Origin: Miscanthus floridulus | Lineage: Eukaryota > Streptophyta > Magnoliopsida > Poales > Poaceae | Assembly: GCF_019320115.1 (NCBI RefSeq) | Contig: NC_089598.1 | Location: forward strand, 79,610,570-79,674,569 | Length of the DNA: 64,000 bases | Direction: 5' to 3' | Part shown: positions 33,719 through 45,118 of the stretch, in pieces | How positions within the stretch are numbered: position 1 is the stretch's first letter | Layout: every line of letters begins with the position of its first letter | Program-made: the position numbers and the translations under genes | The notes under the pieces: model-generated | The model's database searches: none | The model's input: the letters and a program-made list of their open reading frames with translations, nothing else | What the model was told of the DNA's origin: nothing

Positions 33719-34289
33719 GCTGCGGCAGGGATCGGGAGGGCGGACGGGGGAGGGCGCGGCGGATGCAGGTGCTGGAACTGGAAGGGGACAGGGAGAGTGC
33801 GTGGGTGCGGCCGTGACTGTGAGAGTGAGTGTGAAGACGGAACGGAAGTGTGTGTGAGAGTGTGAGGTACTGAGTTTTTTTTTCTTTTTTTTTTTTTTTT
33901 GCTCTGTGCCGGTGGCGTTGGCACTATTAGTGTCTAGCACCTCAAAATGACCAAAATATTAAGATCACATGATATTATTAAAGATCGAACCTTACAAGTT
34001 CAAAGAAACTTATCACAGGATGTTAAAGATCATAGAAACTCACAAGATCACACAAACACAAAAAAAGATAACAAAATAACAATTTATCTGGAGCTTTAAT
34101 GCAATGACTGTCTCATTAAAAACCTGTCTAGATAAAACTCACCCTTGTGAGAAACCCTAGACAGAAAAAAGAGTACAGCCCAGCTTCATAGAAGTTCATT
34201 GTCCTTACATCTAACTTCACAAGTCTAAATATTACAGTCCCATTACATAAATGATCACTGAAACACTAATCAAGATAAAGTTCTTCAAA

Positions 34290-34923
34290 TGCTTCTCCAA
34301 GTTTCTTGTCGTCCATCATGTGTTGCAGCCTTCTTCAGCAGCCTCCCAATCTTTGATGTAGGTCAGCATCTCCATCATTTCAGCCTTCAGCCTCCTCCGC
34401 CGCTCCTCGATGATCCTGCCACTCATACTAAAAGTAGATTATGAAAAATATGGTAGACACAGGAACAGTTATATATGTCTTTAGTCGTGATTGATAGCAC
34501 TGGATATGTGAGTTTGTGCTAATGCCACTAGTTCAAGATATTCAAATCATCATTTAACTGGTTCACGGTGTCACAGTTCAAGTAAGAAACAAGTTCAGAA
34601 GCATTAGAAGCTGAAATGGTTACACCCTGCAGCAGGATAGTTGTAGAGGTATCTCTAGCCATGCTTAGAGTAGTAGCTAGAGGATGCATACCACCAGTAG
34701 AACGACCAACATCATCATCATTATTATAAATTTCATCCCAAGCAGACCTTTTCTTACCAGACAGGTCTGGAGAGATAGTCCTCCTCAACCTAACAGCTCC
34801 ATATTTCTCCTCATACCTATTGTAAACATCAATAAATCGAGCTCTAGTGCCAAGCTGGTAAGTAGTATAATCTGTACCAGTAAGGTTACCCAACCTCCTA
34901 AGCACTCTATTAAATCTTTCATT
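34290..34923 (-). pseudogene. hAT transposase C-terminal remnant
   Basis: The minus-strand frame 34905-34528 reads RFIDVYNRYEEKYGA..., SELVSYLNCDTVNQLNDD and LNILN, then a TAG where plant hAT transposases continue with Trp-His. Beyond a frameshift the conserved dimerisation-domain end is visible: TVPVSTI and then SGRIIEERRRRLKAEM (about 34350-34440). The upstream two thirds are cut off by the assembly gap. It is a decayed RICESLEEPER-type hAT gene, not a host gene. Confidence 0.85.
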
Positions 34924-35023
34924 NNNNNNNNNNNNNNNNNNNNNNNNNNNNNNNNNNNNNNNNNNNNNNNNNNNNNNNNNNNNNNNNNNNNNNNNNNNNN
35001 NNNNNNNNNNNNNNNNNNNNNNN
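34924..35023. other. Assembly gap (100 N)
   Basis: Exactly 100 undetermined bases, the conventional size for a gap of unknown length. It interrupts the hAT remnant. Confidence 0.99.
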
Positions 35024-35727
35024 TCCCACTTTGACTAGTAGCCCTTCGAGGGGTTCAACTATCACCAGATATTGAGGATCAAATTACACAGAACTGGACC
35101 CCCAAACGATGAATTCACAACATCCTCTGCACACAAGGCTCAGTTTATAGGATCCACGCAAAAGTCATCTACATACTAAGAGCTTGTTTTGGAAAGCATG
35201 GGAGCCACCAAAATGTAAAATCTTCACTTGGTTGGTCACACAAAATAGAGTGTGGACCTCGGATAGATTAGCACATCAAGGATGGCCTTGTAGCCAATTT
35301 TGTGCCCTCTCTGCTGAAGTGAGCCTGAGACAGTGCTGTCAAACATGTCCTTAGTCGCCTGCCTTTTGGTTATAAAAAAAAAGGTTGCTGTGTGTGGCCA
35401 TGCTAGTGCAAGCGGTCGGTCGCACACGTGAGAAAACGGCTCTCGGCACCTGCCGTCGGAATGACCGGAGCAAGACACTGGCGAGACCATGCATGCCGTA
35501 TTGCCACAATTAGGGAGAGAGAAACGCTTGCTTCCTAGAGGGGAGGGAGGCCTTCCTTTCAACCACTTCCCGCCATTTGCTGATTTCTTGGACGCCATAT
35601 ATCCATCTAGGAAGGCAAGCCATGGCCATTCTTTGAAACTAAACTCGCTGTAGCTCGATCTTGCTCCGTCATTTCCTAGATTTCTGCTGCATGCCCTGGT
35701 GGTAGATTGTGTTGTCTCCAATCCAAG

Positions 35728-36731
35728 ATGAACGACCTGTTCTCGTCGAGCTCGTTCAAGAAGTATGCGGACTCGAGCCCGGCGACGTCGGCGGGGGGCA
35801 CGGATGCCGGCGGCGAGAGCGTGGTTAACCTGGACAAGTTCTTCGAGGACGTGGAGGCGGTGAAGGAGGACATGCGCGGGCTGGAGGGCATGTACAAGGG
35901 CCTCCAGTCCACCAACGAGGAGACCAAGACGGCGCACGACGCCCGCACCGTCAAGATCCTCCGCTCCCGCATGGACAAGGACGTCGAGCAGGTGCTGCGC
36001 CGCGCCAAGGCCATCAAGGGCAAGCTCGAGGATCTCGACCGCTCCAACGCCACCTCGCGCAAGGTGCCCGGCTGCGGGCCGGGGTCCTCCACCGACCGCA
36101 CCCGCACCTCCGTCGTCGCCGGCCTCGGCAAGAAGCTCAAGGACCTCATGGACGACTTCCAGGTACGGTACCATACAAGTTGTTTGTTCATGCATCCATT
36201 GTCGTGTCCTGCAACGAAGTACGCAATTATATGCAGGGGCTGAGGGCGAGGATGGCCGCGGAGTACAAGGAGACGGTGGCGCGGCGGTACTACACGGTGA
36301 CGGGGGAGAAGCCGGAGGACAGCACGATCGAGGCGCTCATCTCGTCCGGGGAGAGCGAGTCGTTCCTGCAGAAGGCGATCCAGGAGCAAGGGCGCGGGCA
36401 GGTGATGGACACCATCTCGGAGATCCAGGAGCGGCACGACGCCGTGAAGGACATCGAGCGCAGCCTCATGGACCTGCACCAGGTGTTCCTCGACATGGCG
36501 GCGCTCGTCGAGGCGCAGGGCCACCAGCTCAACGACATCGAGAGCCACGTCGCGCACGCCAGCTCCTTCGTGCGCAGGGGCACCGTCGAGCTGGAGTCCG
36601 CGCGCGAGTACCAGAAGAGCAGCCGCAAGTGGATGTGCATCGCCATCCTCGCCAGCATCCTGCTCATCGCCGTCCTCGTCTTGCCCGTGCTCGTCAACCT
36701 CCGCATCTTGACGCTCCCCACCAAACGATGA
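35728..36731 (+). CDS. Syntaxin, Qa-SNARE of the SYP12 group
   Basis: Two exons, 35728-36162 and 36237-36731, are joined by a 74-bp GT...AG intron in phase 0 and give 309 residues. The N-terminus [17 protein letters not shown] is typical of SYP12-type plasma-membrane syntaxins (closest by eye to the SYP124/125 type). An N-terminal helical bundle ([18 protein letters not shown]) follows. The SNARE helix lies at about residues 215-270 ([33 protein letters not shown] with the zero-layer Gln). A C-terminal anchor ([20 protein letters not shown]) completes it. It would drive vesicle fusion at the plasma membrane. The start at 35728 is chosen from the family-conserved MNDLF. The gene looks intact and its exons are GC-rich. 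Confidence 0.95.
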
Positions 36732-36743
36732 TGATTCAGTCGG

Positions 36744-36745
<2 letters not shown>

Positions 36746-36794
<49 letters not shown>
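36746..36794 (+). repeat. (CT)n microsatellite in the syntaxin 3' UTR
   Basis: About 24 uninterrupted CT units begin 15 bases after the stop codon. It is likely transcribed and length-variable. Confidence 0.95.
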
Positions 36795-36797
<3 letters not shown>

Positions 36798-37276
36798 TGT
36801 TACGTTGTTCTTCTCTCTATATATACATATCCGTGCTTCATTTCTTTTGTCAAGGATTCAGTTTTGTTTCCAGGTTTGTAACATTTTATCTGTTTTTTTT
36901 TTCTTGGTAGAAGTAGTAGCTTCCAAAAGCATGCTTGTGCTTCTTGATTGTTGAGAAGACATGCATGCATGGGACTTGTGGAGCTGTGAATTACAGTGAC
37001 TTTTGTAACAGTTTGGTAACTTGAGATCGAAAGCCAATAGATGTGGATGATCAGCTTTCTGTTACATAAAGGATATTTGAAATGTTGATTTCCATATGAA
37101 TTTAGGAGGAAGTGCTATGAGATTCAGATTCCTAACCAATTGGGTTTTATCTTTGTTGGTTGGATTTCATATCTAATAATAAACAGCTGCAGTTGTTGTT
37201 CACCTAGATTTCATCCACACATGACACATCGTATACTTGATGGTCACTATTTGACTGTAATTACTATTAGATAATA

Positions 37277-37445
37277 CAGAAAAGGGCGGGCTTGATGTAA
37301 GCGGTAGAGTCTTACCACCTGTGACCGAAAGGTCCCGGGTTAGCCGCGGTCTCCTCGCATTACACAGGCGAGGGTAAGGCTTGCCACTGACACCCTTCCC
37401 CAGACTCTGCACAGAGCGGGAGGTCTCTGCACTGGGTATGCCCTT
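37277..37445 (+). mobile_element. Au-type SINE with 16-bp target duplication
   Basis: The sequence GGGCGGGCTTGATGTAAGCG, followed by GGTAGAGTCTTACC and GGTCCCGGGTTAG, carries tRNA-like A and B boxes. The body GCGAGGGTAAGGCTTGCCAC and CACAGAGCGGGAGG matches the grass Au SINE, and it ends CCCTT. TTACTATTAGATAATA occurs immediately before (37261-37276) and after (37446-37461), a clear target-site duplication. Confidence 0.9.
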
Positions 37446-37558
37446 TTACTATTAGATAATAAGGGGGAGTATGTAATAGGAAAACTGGAAATGTCCACGT
37501 TTGACTGCTCCTAACAAAGTAGTAATGAATCTACCAAGCTTTCCATCAAAACTCAAAA

Positions 37559-37629
37559 GCACCAGTGGTCTAGTGGTAGAATAGTACCCTGCCACGGTAC
37601 AGACCCGGGTTCGATTCCCGGCTGGTGCA
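37559..37629 (+). tRNA. trnG-GCC: tRNA-Gly (anticodon GCC)
   Basis: The 71-base sequence folds as a tRNA. The acceptor GCACCAG pairs with CTGGTGC plus discriminator A. A box is TGGTCTAGTGG, B box GGTTCGATTCC, and the anticodon loop is CTGCCAC with GCC. A T-rich stretch (TTCTTTTTGG) starts five bases downstream and is a Pol III terminator. No intron. It lies between the syntaxin and SDR genes and looks functional. Confidence 0.97.
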
Positions 37630-37765
37630 TATTCTTTTTGGTTTTATGAATCAAAATCATGCATTCATGCTCCCATTATATCAACTACATATCACTTTTA
37701 CTTTGGCAACTCAACCTTTAACAGGTCCCATTATATCAACTATATATCACTTTTGCTTTGGCAGT

Positions 37766-40547
37766 TCAACCTTTAACAGAGAAGCCACAGATGGATCTAA
37801 TGCTATGAACGATGGAGTTCATCTGAGCATGCGAAGCTGCAGTCCCAGCAAACTTCAAATGTTTTGGTGCTTCAGCCCGGTCAAAGTAAAAAGCTCCTGA
37901 GGCTAACTTCTCCTTAGGTTGCAACGCCAACCAAACCACTGTATCAGCTCCTTCGTCATTTGTTCTCAGGTTTCCAGACAACCTGAAATGATGGATTGCA
38001 CCAGGAAATTATCAATACTTGATAGCACAGAACTATAACAGGGCAAGCATGAACAAGGACAGCGAACCCCACTTTTCTGACAATCCGGGCAAGCTCTTGG
38101 CGACACCAGGCGTATCAGCCCATCCAGGATGCATGGAATAGAAACCAACTCCCTTGTCACCATATTTCTCAGCCCACCATTCAGTGAGTGCCACCTGAGA
38201 CAGATATTCCATTAGCATAATAATATCTCAATTTCATACAGAATTGGGCAGAGAATGCATAGTTCAATCTGGACAGACCTGAACTCTTTTGTTTCGAGCA
38301 TATTGTTGTGTCCCATCGAAGGTGCCTTCGGTGAACTGAGGTTTTTAAGCAATGAGAGATGATGAGATTAAGCATAATGGAAATGAGATAAGACTAAGAG
38401 CCTGACATGGGGAAAAAATGAGAGGCGTGATGATTGACAATATCATATGGGAGTGAAAAGGAGTACATTCAAATCCTAGTTCACTTTCCGTAACAAACAA
38501 AAACTGACAAATTCCACCCTTTCTTCCCTTAACAGTTCCAATGATATAAAGGAAAGTGGCTTTTGTAATAAACCCTTCACAAGTCACAACCTACAGAACA
38601 AGTGTACTTTCAATGATACAAGTGTAAAACAATCCAAAATCTGGAAGCTCTAACAAGTAAGGAATTGCACAACATCCAATGCAAATTGATGTCTTGATTT
38701 GCAGATCTGTTCACTGCTATTTCATTAGTTTGCCAGGTTTGCAAACTTCGCCTCGAATGAACCCTCATGGCATGTTTCATCACAAACTTTAAAAAGAAAA
38801 AAAAAACAGGGCTTTCTTGCTCCGCTTCATGAACTATGGTTCATCTCTTCAGACTACAGGCTAATATAATGTAAACGAAGGCAAATGAAGGCACATAGAA
38901 AAGAATTACCTGTAAGTCCTTGTTCAGTGGCTCGGTGTACATGCCTCCTGATGCAACTGTGATGACACGAGCATCTGGTGCTGCTTTCTCCAATAACGGC
39001 ATAACTAGCTCTGTTAAAGTGTATGTCGCAGCTACATTGACAGCAAAATTGAGCTCCAATCTGTTCCAAAAAGGGAAAAGAAAAGGGCAAGTATATGATT
39101 TTAGTTTTAAAATTATTCATATGATGTATAAACTAATAGGCTGTTCACAAATAAACCAACATATCGCTTACCCTTCTGCTGTAGTCTCACGCTTGTGCTC
39201 TAGTAAGCCAGCATTGTTTACCTAGATGGCAAAATAGTAGTTTTATTCCAACATTTGGTTCATCTAATTTAGAGAAACTTCAAAGCATTGACATAAAAAC
39301 AAAAAACAGCTGGGATAGAAGCAAAACTGCAGTGTGTTTGAAACAGCATACTCACCAAGACATGGAGTGGTTTATCCATTGAAGTGAACTTTGTTGCAAA
39401 CGATTTTACTTCATTGATAGATGAAAGGTCACAAATCTGCCACATGATAGTAGTGTTGAGTCTTATTTTCTCATGAAGAACAGTTCAACCTTCCAAACAT
39501 GTAGGAGAATCAGCGAGCATCATACCTCCAGATGAATATTTGCATTTCCAGTTTTGGATCTTATTTGGTTGAGAGCAGCCTCCCCTCTCTCCTTGTTACG
39601 ACAGAGCATATAGACAGTAGCACCACTGGAAGAATACAAACCAATATTTTTTTATAGGGAACCACATAATGAAATCAGTAGATTGACCATTTCTTTTCCA
39701 GAACAAATCATCACTTTAAACAAGGAATAGATCCATACTGTGAAGCCAAACCCTCAGCTGTAGCAAAACCAATGCCAGAATTTGCTCCAGTTACCAGGCA
39801 ATTTTTCCCATCCAACCGGATCTGCATATCCTCCTCTCTGAATTTCTTTGCATGCTCCCTGTAATTAAAGGTACATGAGCCTGATCATGCACTAAAAAAC
39901 AAAACAAAACAAAACAAACAAACTAGTGTCATGTTCGTTTCAGAGGGGAGGGGGGCGTCTGGGATCTATTGTGCGGTCATACACTACAAAATTTAATCGT
40001 TTAGAGTGCCGAATTTTCAACCCCGTAATGTTGATGACAGCTTTCGGCCAATTTTGAGGATCAGGTTTTGCTGATCCTACCTGTTCCACAAAACCCTTTC
40101 AATTACCGTTTGAAAATTGGGGTTTTTAACCTGATGAAATTAAGCTAAACAGCCAGTGCCATGCTAAATTTTGGATCGTAAGGGGCGCTCAGCTTAGCTA
40201 TCTTAGGCTAAATTCAATCTAAGGAACAATCGATTCCTACAAGGTCAGACTCGCAACAAACTAAGCATTCGACGGCAAGGAACGCAGTCTCACGAAATTG
40301 TGCGAGTCGGGGAGATGATTGAGGGGCCGAGGCGGAATGTGGCTTACAGGAAACCGGATTTGGTGAACTGGGTGAAGCCGTAGAGCCCAAACGCCGCCGT
40401 CCTCCATGCCTACAAACCCCCACGAAAATGCAATCAACGCAGATCACACACGCGTGAAGGCAACCAGAGCAAAATTATGTCTGCTCGCGCATTATCTGCA
40501 CGATTAACAAGGTCTGGAGACATAATAATCACCTTCTGGATAAACAT
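37766..40547 (-). CDS. Short-chain dehydrogenase/reductase, DHRS12-like
   Basis: Ten exons with GT...AG introns keep frame: 40533-40547 (MFIQK), 40348-40409, 39739-39858, 39526-39625, 39356-39436, 39172-39221, 38910-39060, 38279-38335, 38073-38194 and 37766-37982, giving 324 residues. Classical SDR signatures are present: the NAD(P)-binding TGANSGIG (exon 3), NNAG (exon 6), catalytic Ser in VASGGMY (exon 7) and the YARNK form of YxxxK (exon 8). Exon 2 encodes AWRTAAFGLYGFTQFTKSGF, a conserved leader of plant DHRS12-type proteins. The substrate is unknown; members are predicted NAD(P)-dependent oxidoreductases. All splice phases agree and no stop is seen, so the gene appears intact. Confidence 0.93.
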
Positions 40548-40562
40548 CTCCGTCTTCCCTTC

Positions 40563-40600
40563 CCTCTCTCTCTCTCTCTCTCTCCCTTCTTCTTCTTCCG
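40563..40600. repeat. CT-rich microsatellite in the SDR 5' leader
   Basis: A run of CT units followed by TTC units lies 15-50 bases upstream of the minus-strand start codon; on the transcribed strand it is GA-rich. Such tracts are common in plant 5' leaders and promoters. Confidence 0.75.
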
Positions 40601-43524
40601 CGCCAAGAAACGTGGCCTGGCTCCCCCGGCCAGGTGCCCGTTCTTTGTAGGAAGTACTAGCACTCTGCAGTTTCCTTCGCTCTGTAGCCTTCTCGAAGGC
40701 GAGGACGGAGAAGGCAGAACAGCAGGATGGTCAAGACTCACTCAAGAGGCCGCGCCTCGGTGGCCGATGCTGCGCCGCGCAAGATGGCAGGGCCAGGCCG
40801 TCGTCTCCGCCTCCACCGGCCGTGAGTGGCACGGCGTCCGTTGTGCTGGTGGGCCGCTGATGCACCTCTCGGGTGGGCTGGGCTGCACGGGTATCTTGCT
40901 TGGGTCTCGTTTTGGTTGGGGAAAGCTGAGTTGGGCCGTACCGTTGGGTGAGGGGAAAGCGGAGGCCGAGTGTGTAGTTAGAACATGGGCCTGTTCGGTT
41001 TGTTGGATCCAGTGGCGGCCTCCTTTTGCTGCCGCTGCAAGACCCACATCTAATCTTGGGCATTAAAAAAAAAACTGGGCTTCTGGGCATAGCAAACATT
41101 GGTTCCAATGGGCTGTTGACGTTCTGTTGTCCTGCTCCATGAAAGTATATGAAATGGATTTTCTCAAAAAAAAAAAGTATACGAAATGGAAACTAAACAA
41201 AAAAATATATAAAAAAAACGTTGATTAGTTTCGCTCATGCCTTAAGGCCCAATTTAGTTGCCGAAAATTTTGGCAAAACGACACTGTAGCATTTTCGTTG
41301 TTATTTGGCAATTAGTGTCCAATCGTAGTCTAATTAGGCTTAAAAGATTCATCTCGTGGATTTCGTCTAAACTGTGTAATTAGTTTTATTTTTTATTTAT
41401 ATTTAATGCTTCATGCATGGGTCAAAAGATTCGATGTGACGAAAAATCTTGAAAAATTTAGCGTTTTGGAGGAGAACTAAACAAGCCCTAAGAATACGTG
41501 CAGGAACTTCTGTAACTGGACACTCGACAGTGAGCGGTACGGTTAAAAACGACGAGGGAAAAAAAAACAAATCGTTCTCCCTGTAGCTCGACTACGAATC
41601 CATGCATGCATAAACTTCAGCGAACGAAAATCTCATTGGTATACGCAGAATTCACATTGGTACCCCAAAGCCCAAAGCCGCTGATGGTACGATCAGAGGC
41701 AGCGGCAACAGTAGGGTTTGGGGCTCCATGCGCGGCCGGACGAAACCATCAAATAATGATGGGGGAGACAGCGCAGTAGCAGCCATAACTACTAGCGGTA
41801 CTCGTAGGCTGTCCGATCTGCAAACGAACCCATTTCTCACCGCAACCAAAGCGGCTGGGCTGCACAAAATGCTTAGCTTATTGTTAGGCTTTACTGCTCT
41901 TTAGAGAGCCCCATAACATAAACTTAACCTACCTCAGTTAGGGAATACCTATGGCTACGAGCTCACTCAGTGATGCCTCTCTCACAAGTCACACACACAC
42001 TGCTCATCGTCCTGCTCCTGCAGCTGCAGCGCGCTTGGGTCTCTCGTTCTCGGTTTGCTCCAAATGATGCCTCAAGTACTGTCACCAACCATTTTTCTAT
42101 GCTGCCGTTTGGATACATAATTGGCCGTCATCGGTTTCTTAAAAGAAAAATAGCGGCCACGTCGACGCGGTACTGACATCGGGACGCGAGGAGAGTTGTA
42201 CGTACTGGATACATTATGGCTGTTTGCCTTTGCGATTAGGGCCGCGGGTAATTATTGTTAGCGCCGCGCGCGCCCCTGCCGGCTGCCGCCAAGCGGCTGC
42301 GACTGCGCGTCTCCACGCGTGAGCCGCGTCGCGCTGCGCTAGTCTGTCGTGCAAGTCACCGGGGAGCAGCATAGTACGGCTTGGGGCTGAGTTGGTGTGG
42401 CGTAAGCTAGCTGTTCGATCCGTGGACTCGATCGTCAGGTATGCTTGCGTTGTTCGGTATGTATCCAAGGGAAGGGGTCGTGCCGACCACGGACGTACAC
42501 CTTCACGATTCACCAACGCTCTGGTTGCTGCACGGGCAAGTCAAGTGCTTGATGGTTCGTTCTCTGGATCCAAACCAAACGCACCGGATGGCCGGGCGGG
42601 GGGACAGCGACCACGCCGCCGCAGTGAAAACCCGCATGAAACCTCGTGCCGGCGACGCCGATCGAGCCACCAGCCAGGCCGCGCGCGGGATGGTAGCGAC
42701 GCGCTGCTGCTCCTCTTTCCCTGGGCAGGAGGCAGGAGCCACGAGTGTCCAGTACCAAGCTGACTGACACTGAACTGAAGGGGGAGAGGCGGTCAGTGAC
42801 TTCTGCTGCAAACCCTAGGCCCCTTGGCGTGCCGGCACAAGCAGCCCTCACGTGCGCCTCCTAATTTCCCGAGGATCTCGCTGTACGACCGCGCGCAGAT
42901 GTTTATGCGCGCTCCCACGGGCGGTAGGGCCGACCGGTTGGAGGCGAGCTGGTCACTGACCGAGTGATCACCGACAGCCGCCTGGTCCAAGTATCACCCA
43001 CACAGCCACGTCCCCATCCGGGTTCGGATCTTCAGGCTTTTTGTCCAGTTGGGTTTCCGGAGGCTCTCGAATGGCTTGTTGGCCTAATCATATATATTCC
43101 CCCGTCCATCCAATAGTGAAATTTACATGTTTAACTAACAGTTAGTCAAATTATATATAGATTTACGACAAATGCTTTATCAGTAGATTTGCATTCAAAG
43201 TGTTCTGAGATGATATTGTATTTAGGATGTACGTATTAGATAATAGGAGTACTATATGAAAAATAATTATTATGAATTTCAAACTTTAAAATTCGTATTT
43301 ATACATTCCCTCTGTCTAATAAACGCTGTCTAACAATCATGGCATTTGACTCTCCCTACATCAATACTTGCTTAACTCAATTCTCTAGACTGTGCCCAGG
43401 ATAAGGCAGAAGCCGAAGCACTTTCCATAGCATACGAGAGAGAGACCATTTAGGAGAGATCTCCTTTTATTCTAATCCGCTAATCCAAATCCTTTGACAT
43501 GCTTTGCTTGAGACGAAGGCCCTG
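40601..43524. other. Intergenic DNA upstream of the SDR gene
   Basis: No supported gene apart from the MITE at 41246. GC-rich stretches at 42240-43010 give overlapping short frames on both strands without recognisable domains. AT-rich DNA follows to 43524. Confidence 0.5.
41246..41488. mobile_element. Tourist-like MITE
   Basis: It starts GGCCCAATTTAGTT and ends AACTAAACAAGCCC, an imperfect inverted repeat, with TAA on both sides (41243-41245, 41489-41491). The body shares CAATTAGTGTCCAATC and TTTAATGCTTCATGC with the MITEs in the tetraspanin intron. Confidence 0.82.
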
Positions 43525-44711
43525 TGTAACACCCTCGGTGTTACTCCGTTAATCATCTACTAAAACATGTCAAGAGCATCATACTTGTGTATTAATGCAT
43601 ATGGTGAAATGCGTAGATCAATTTCTGTAACTCAAAATGATCAATAAAAATGCTAAACGAAAGTTGGTTCAATGGTTCATGCATATCAAGTAGAATTTAA
43701 AACTAATTTTTATTAAGCAAAAATACTATAGAACATGTGTGTGATACTTAAATAAAATTGAAAGTGCAAACTTTGTAGATGACAATGAAATACTTGCTGT
43801 TGAAAAAGAATATTGCTAAGTAATATTTTCAGTAGCTTGGAAATGCAATATGAAATTAAGATTAGCTCAAACGCTTAGAAAATTTCTAAGTCCGTGGACA
43901 GCTAGACGCTGCTATGTTTAGTAATTTATTTGGTGAGATTGGGTTAAGTAGTGGTGTAGTGCTATGATTCGATTTAGTAGTTCCATATGCCATCTTGAGT
44001 ATAGTGAAGCCGGTTTAGGTTTAGGAGCAACGGTTTGGTCGTGATCAGCGCTTTTAAAATTCGTGCACGTCACAGCTTAGTGATGTCTGGCGCCGTGGGC
44101 GTGGCCAACCCGCGTCGCCGTGTGGTGGTGCCATGCGCGCGCGCGTGGCCACGCACCGACTGGCCGTGGCCACCGTGGCCTTGCCGTGGCTTGGCCGCTC
44201 TGGCCGCACCGCTAGGCCACCGGTGTGCTCTACGCCCGACCGCCCCTACCACCGTGGCTGTCGCTGGTGGTGCTGCTGTCTCTGCGCCCGCGCCACGATG
44301 ACGCCGCTATCGCCACCGTCGTATCGCCACGCTGCGCTCCTGCAGCTGCGCTGCGCCGCTAGCCCGCCTTGACGTTGTGCGCACGTGTCCGTGTCGCCGT
44401 CGCCTTGCCATTGATGGCACTGCGACGCGTGGGCCACGCCAGTCGCGAGAGTACGTGTCTGTCGGCTAGTGCCTGGCCTCGGGCTACGTCGGTCGCGCCA
44501 ACCGCGTCCCACCATGGCACGCCCTTGCCGAGTTGCTGGCTGCCCCTCCCCCACCGCTCCCTCGCTCCATCTCTCTGTTCTCGTCTCCCTGCCACCGTCG
44601 AATCGCACCAGCGCCGCAGCTGTGAGGGGTCACCTCTCATCAATCCCTCTTGTCCGTGCCTCCGCCCTCACATCTTCTCTCCAGTCGCCCCCACCGCGCT
44701 TTGATTACGGC
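43525..44711 (+). repeat. Left part of a Gypsy-like LTR split by a later insertion
   Basis: It starts TGTAACACCCTCGGTGTTAC, a typical LTR start of grass Tekay/Del-like Gypsy elements, and breaks off where the minus-strand Tat-related element begins at 44712. The other part is inferred to be 56956-59523, which ends next to a tRNA-Met primer site. The GC-rich segment 44080-44700 gives many spurious frames. Confidence 0.65.
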
Positions 44712-44793
44712 TGTCGGCGCAAAAATGTGTCGATGCGCTGGGCACACAGCAAGCCTGAAGGATCTGCTTAGGATGAGCCCAGAGATCCACTTG
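44712..44793 (-). repeat. LTR-end fragment
   Basis: TGTCGGCGCAAAAATGTGTC and the following 60 bases repeat the start of the complete LTR at 45119 and that of the truncated LTR at 55766. It then jumps directly into gag sequence at 44794. Confidence 0.85.
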
Positions 44794-45081
44794 GAATGTG
44801 TTCAAGAAAACTATATTGTGGTTCAATATGGCATCATGAACATATTTGTTTAGAGCCTCCACGAAGAAACACCTATCCTCAGCTTCTGCATATGTCTGTC
44901 CATACAATAGAACTCTTGGTAGTGGATATTTCTGAACAACTTTATTGTCACGTGTCTTGGTGTAGGACAACAAACACTTGTTCTGATATTCTTCTATTGC
45001 TTTGCTGATGACATCTTTATCCTCATTAGGTAGGTCTTCATAAGGTATCATAAGGATATCATTGTTGTTGTAAGCCACCAT
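44794..45081 (-). pseudogene. gag N-terminal fragment
   Basis: From ATG at 45081 it reads MVAYNNNDILMIPYEDLPNE, then EDKDVISKAIEEYQNKCLLS. The same protein begins at 55728 in the right-hand copy (MAAYNNNDILMVPYEDLP). It also resembles the gag N-terminus of the full-length element (EEDLKEEQRQAMEKAVEEYR). It stops after about 95 codons at the junction with an LTR fragment. Confidence 0.82.
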
Positions 45082-45118
45082 GACGATTGTGGGGTCCCAC
45101 CAGGTATGTTAGAACGTG

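Noticed and set aside
35236..36557. Minus-strand frames of 319 and 293 codons
   Set aside because: They are antisense shadows of the GC-rich syntaxin exons; the plus strand has the full SNARE and membrane domains with matching splice sites.
37284..37330. tRNA-like A and B boxes considered as a second tRNA gene
   Set aside because: The A and B boxes belong to the Au SINE; the acceptor and anticodon stems do not fold.
40740..41108. Frames of 99-125 codons upstream of the SDR gene
   Set aside because: No recognisable family, overlapping on both strands, and too close to the SDR start to be a separate supported gene.
42210..43010. Overlapping frames of about 100-120 codons on both strands
   Set aside because: GC-rich intergenic DNA gives frames in several phases; no domain, splice pattern or start context supports a gene.
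44035..44704. Several frames of 79-120 codons
   Set aside because: They lie in a GC-rich part of a split LTR and show only compositional bias.
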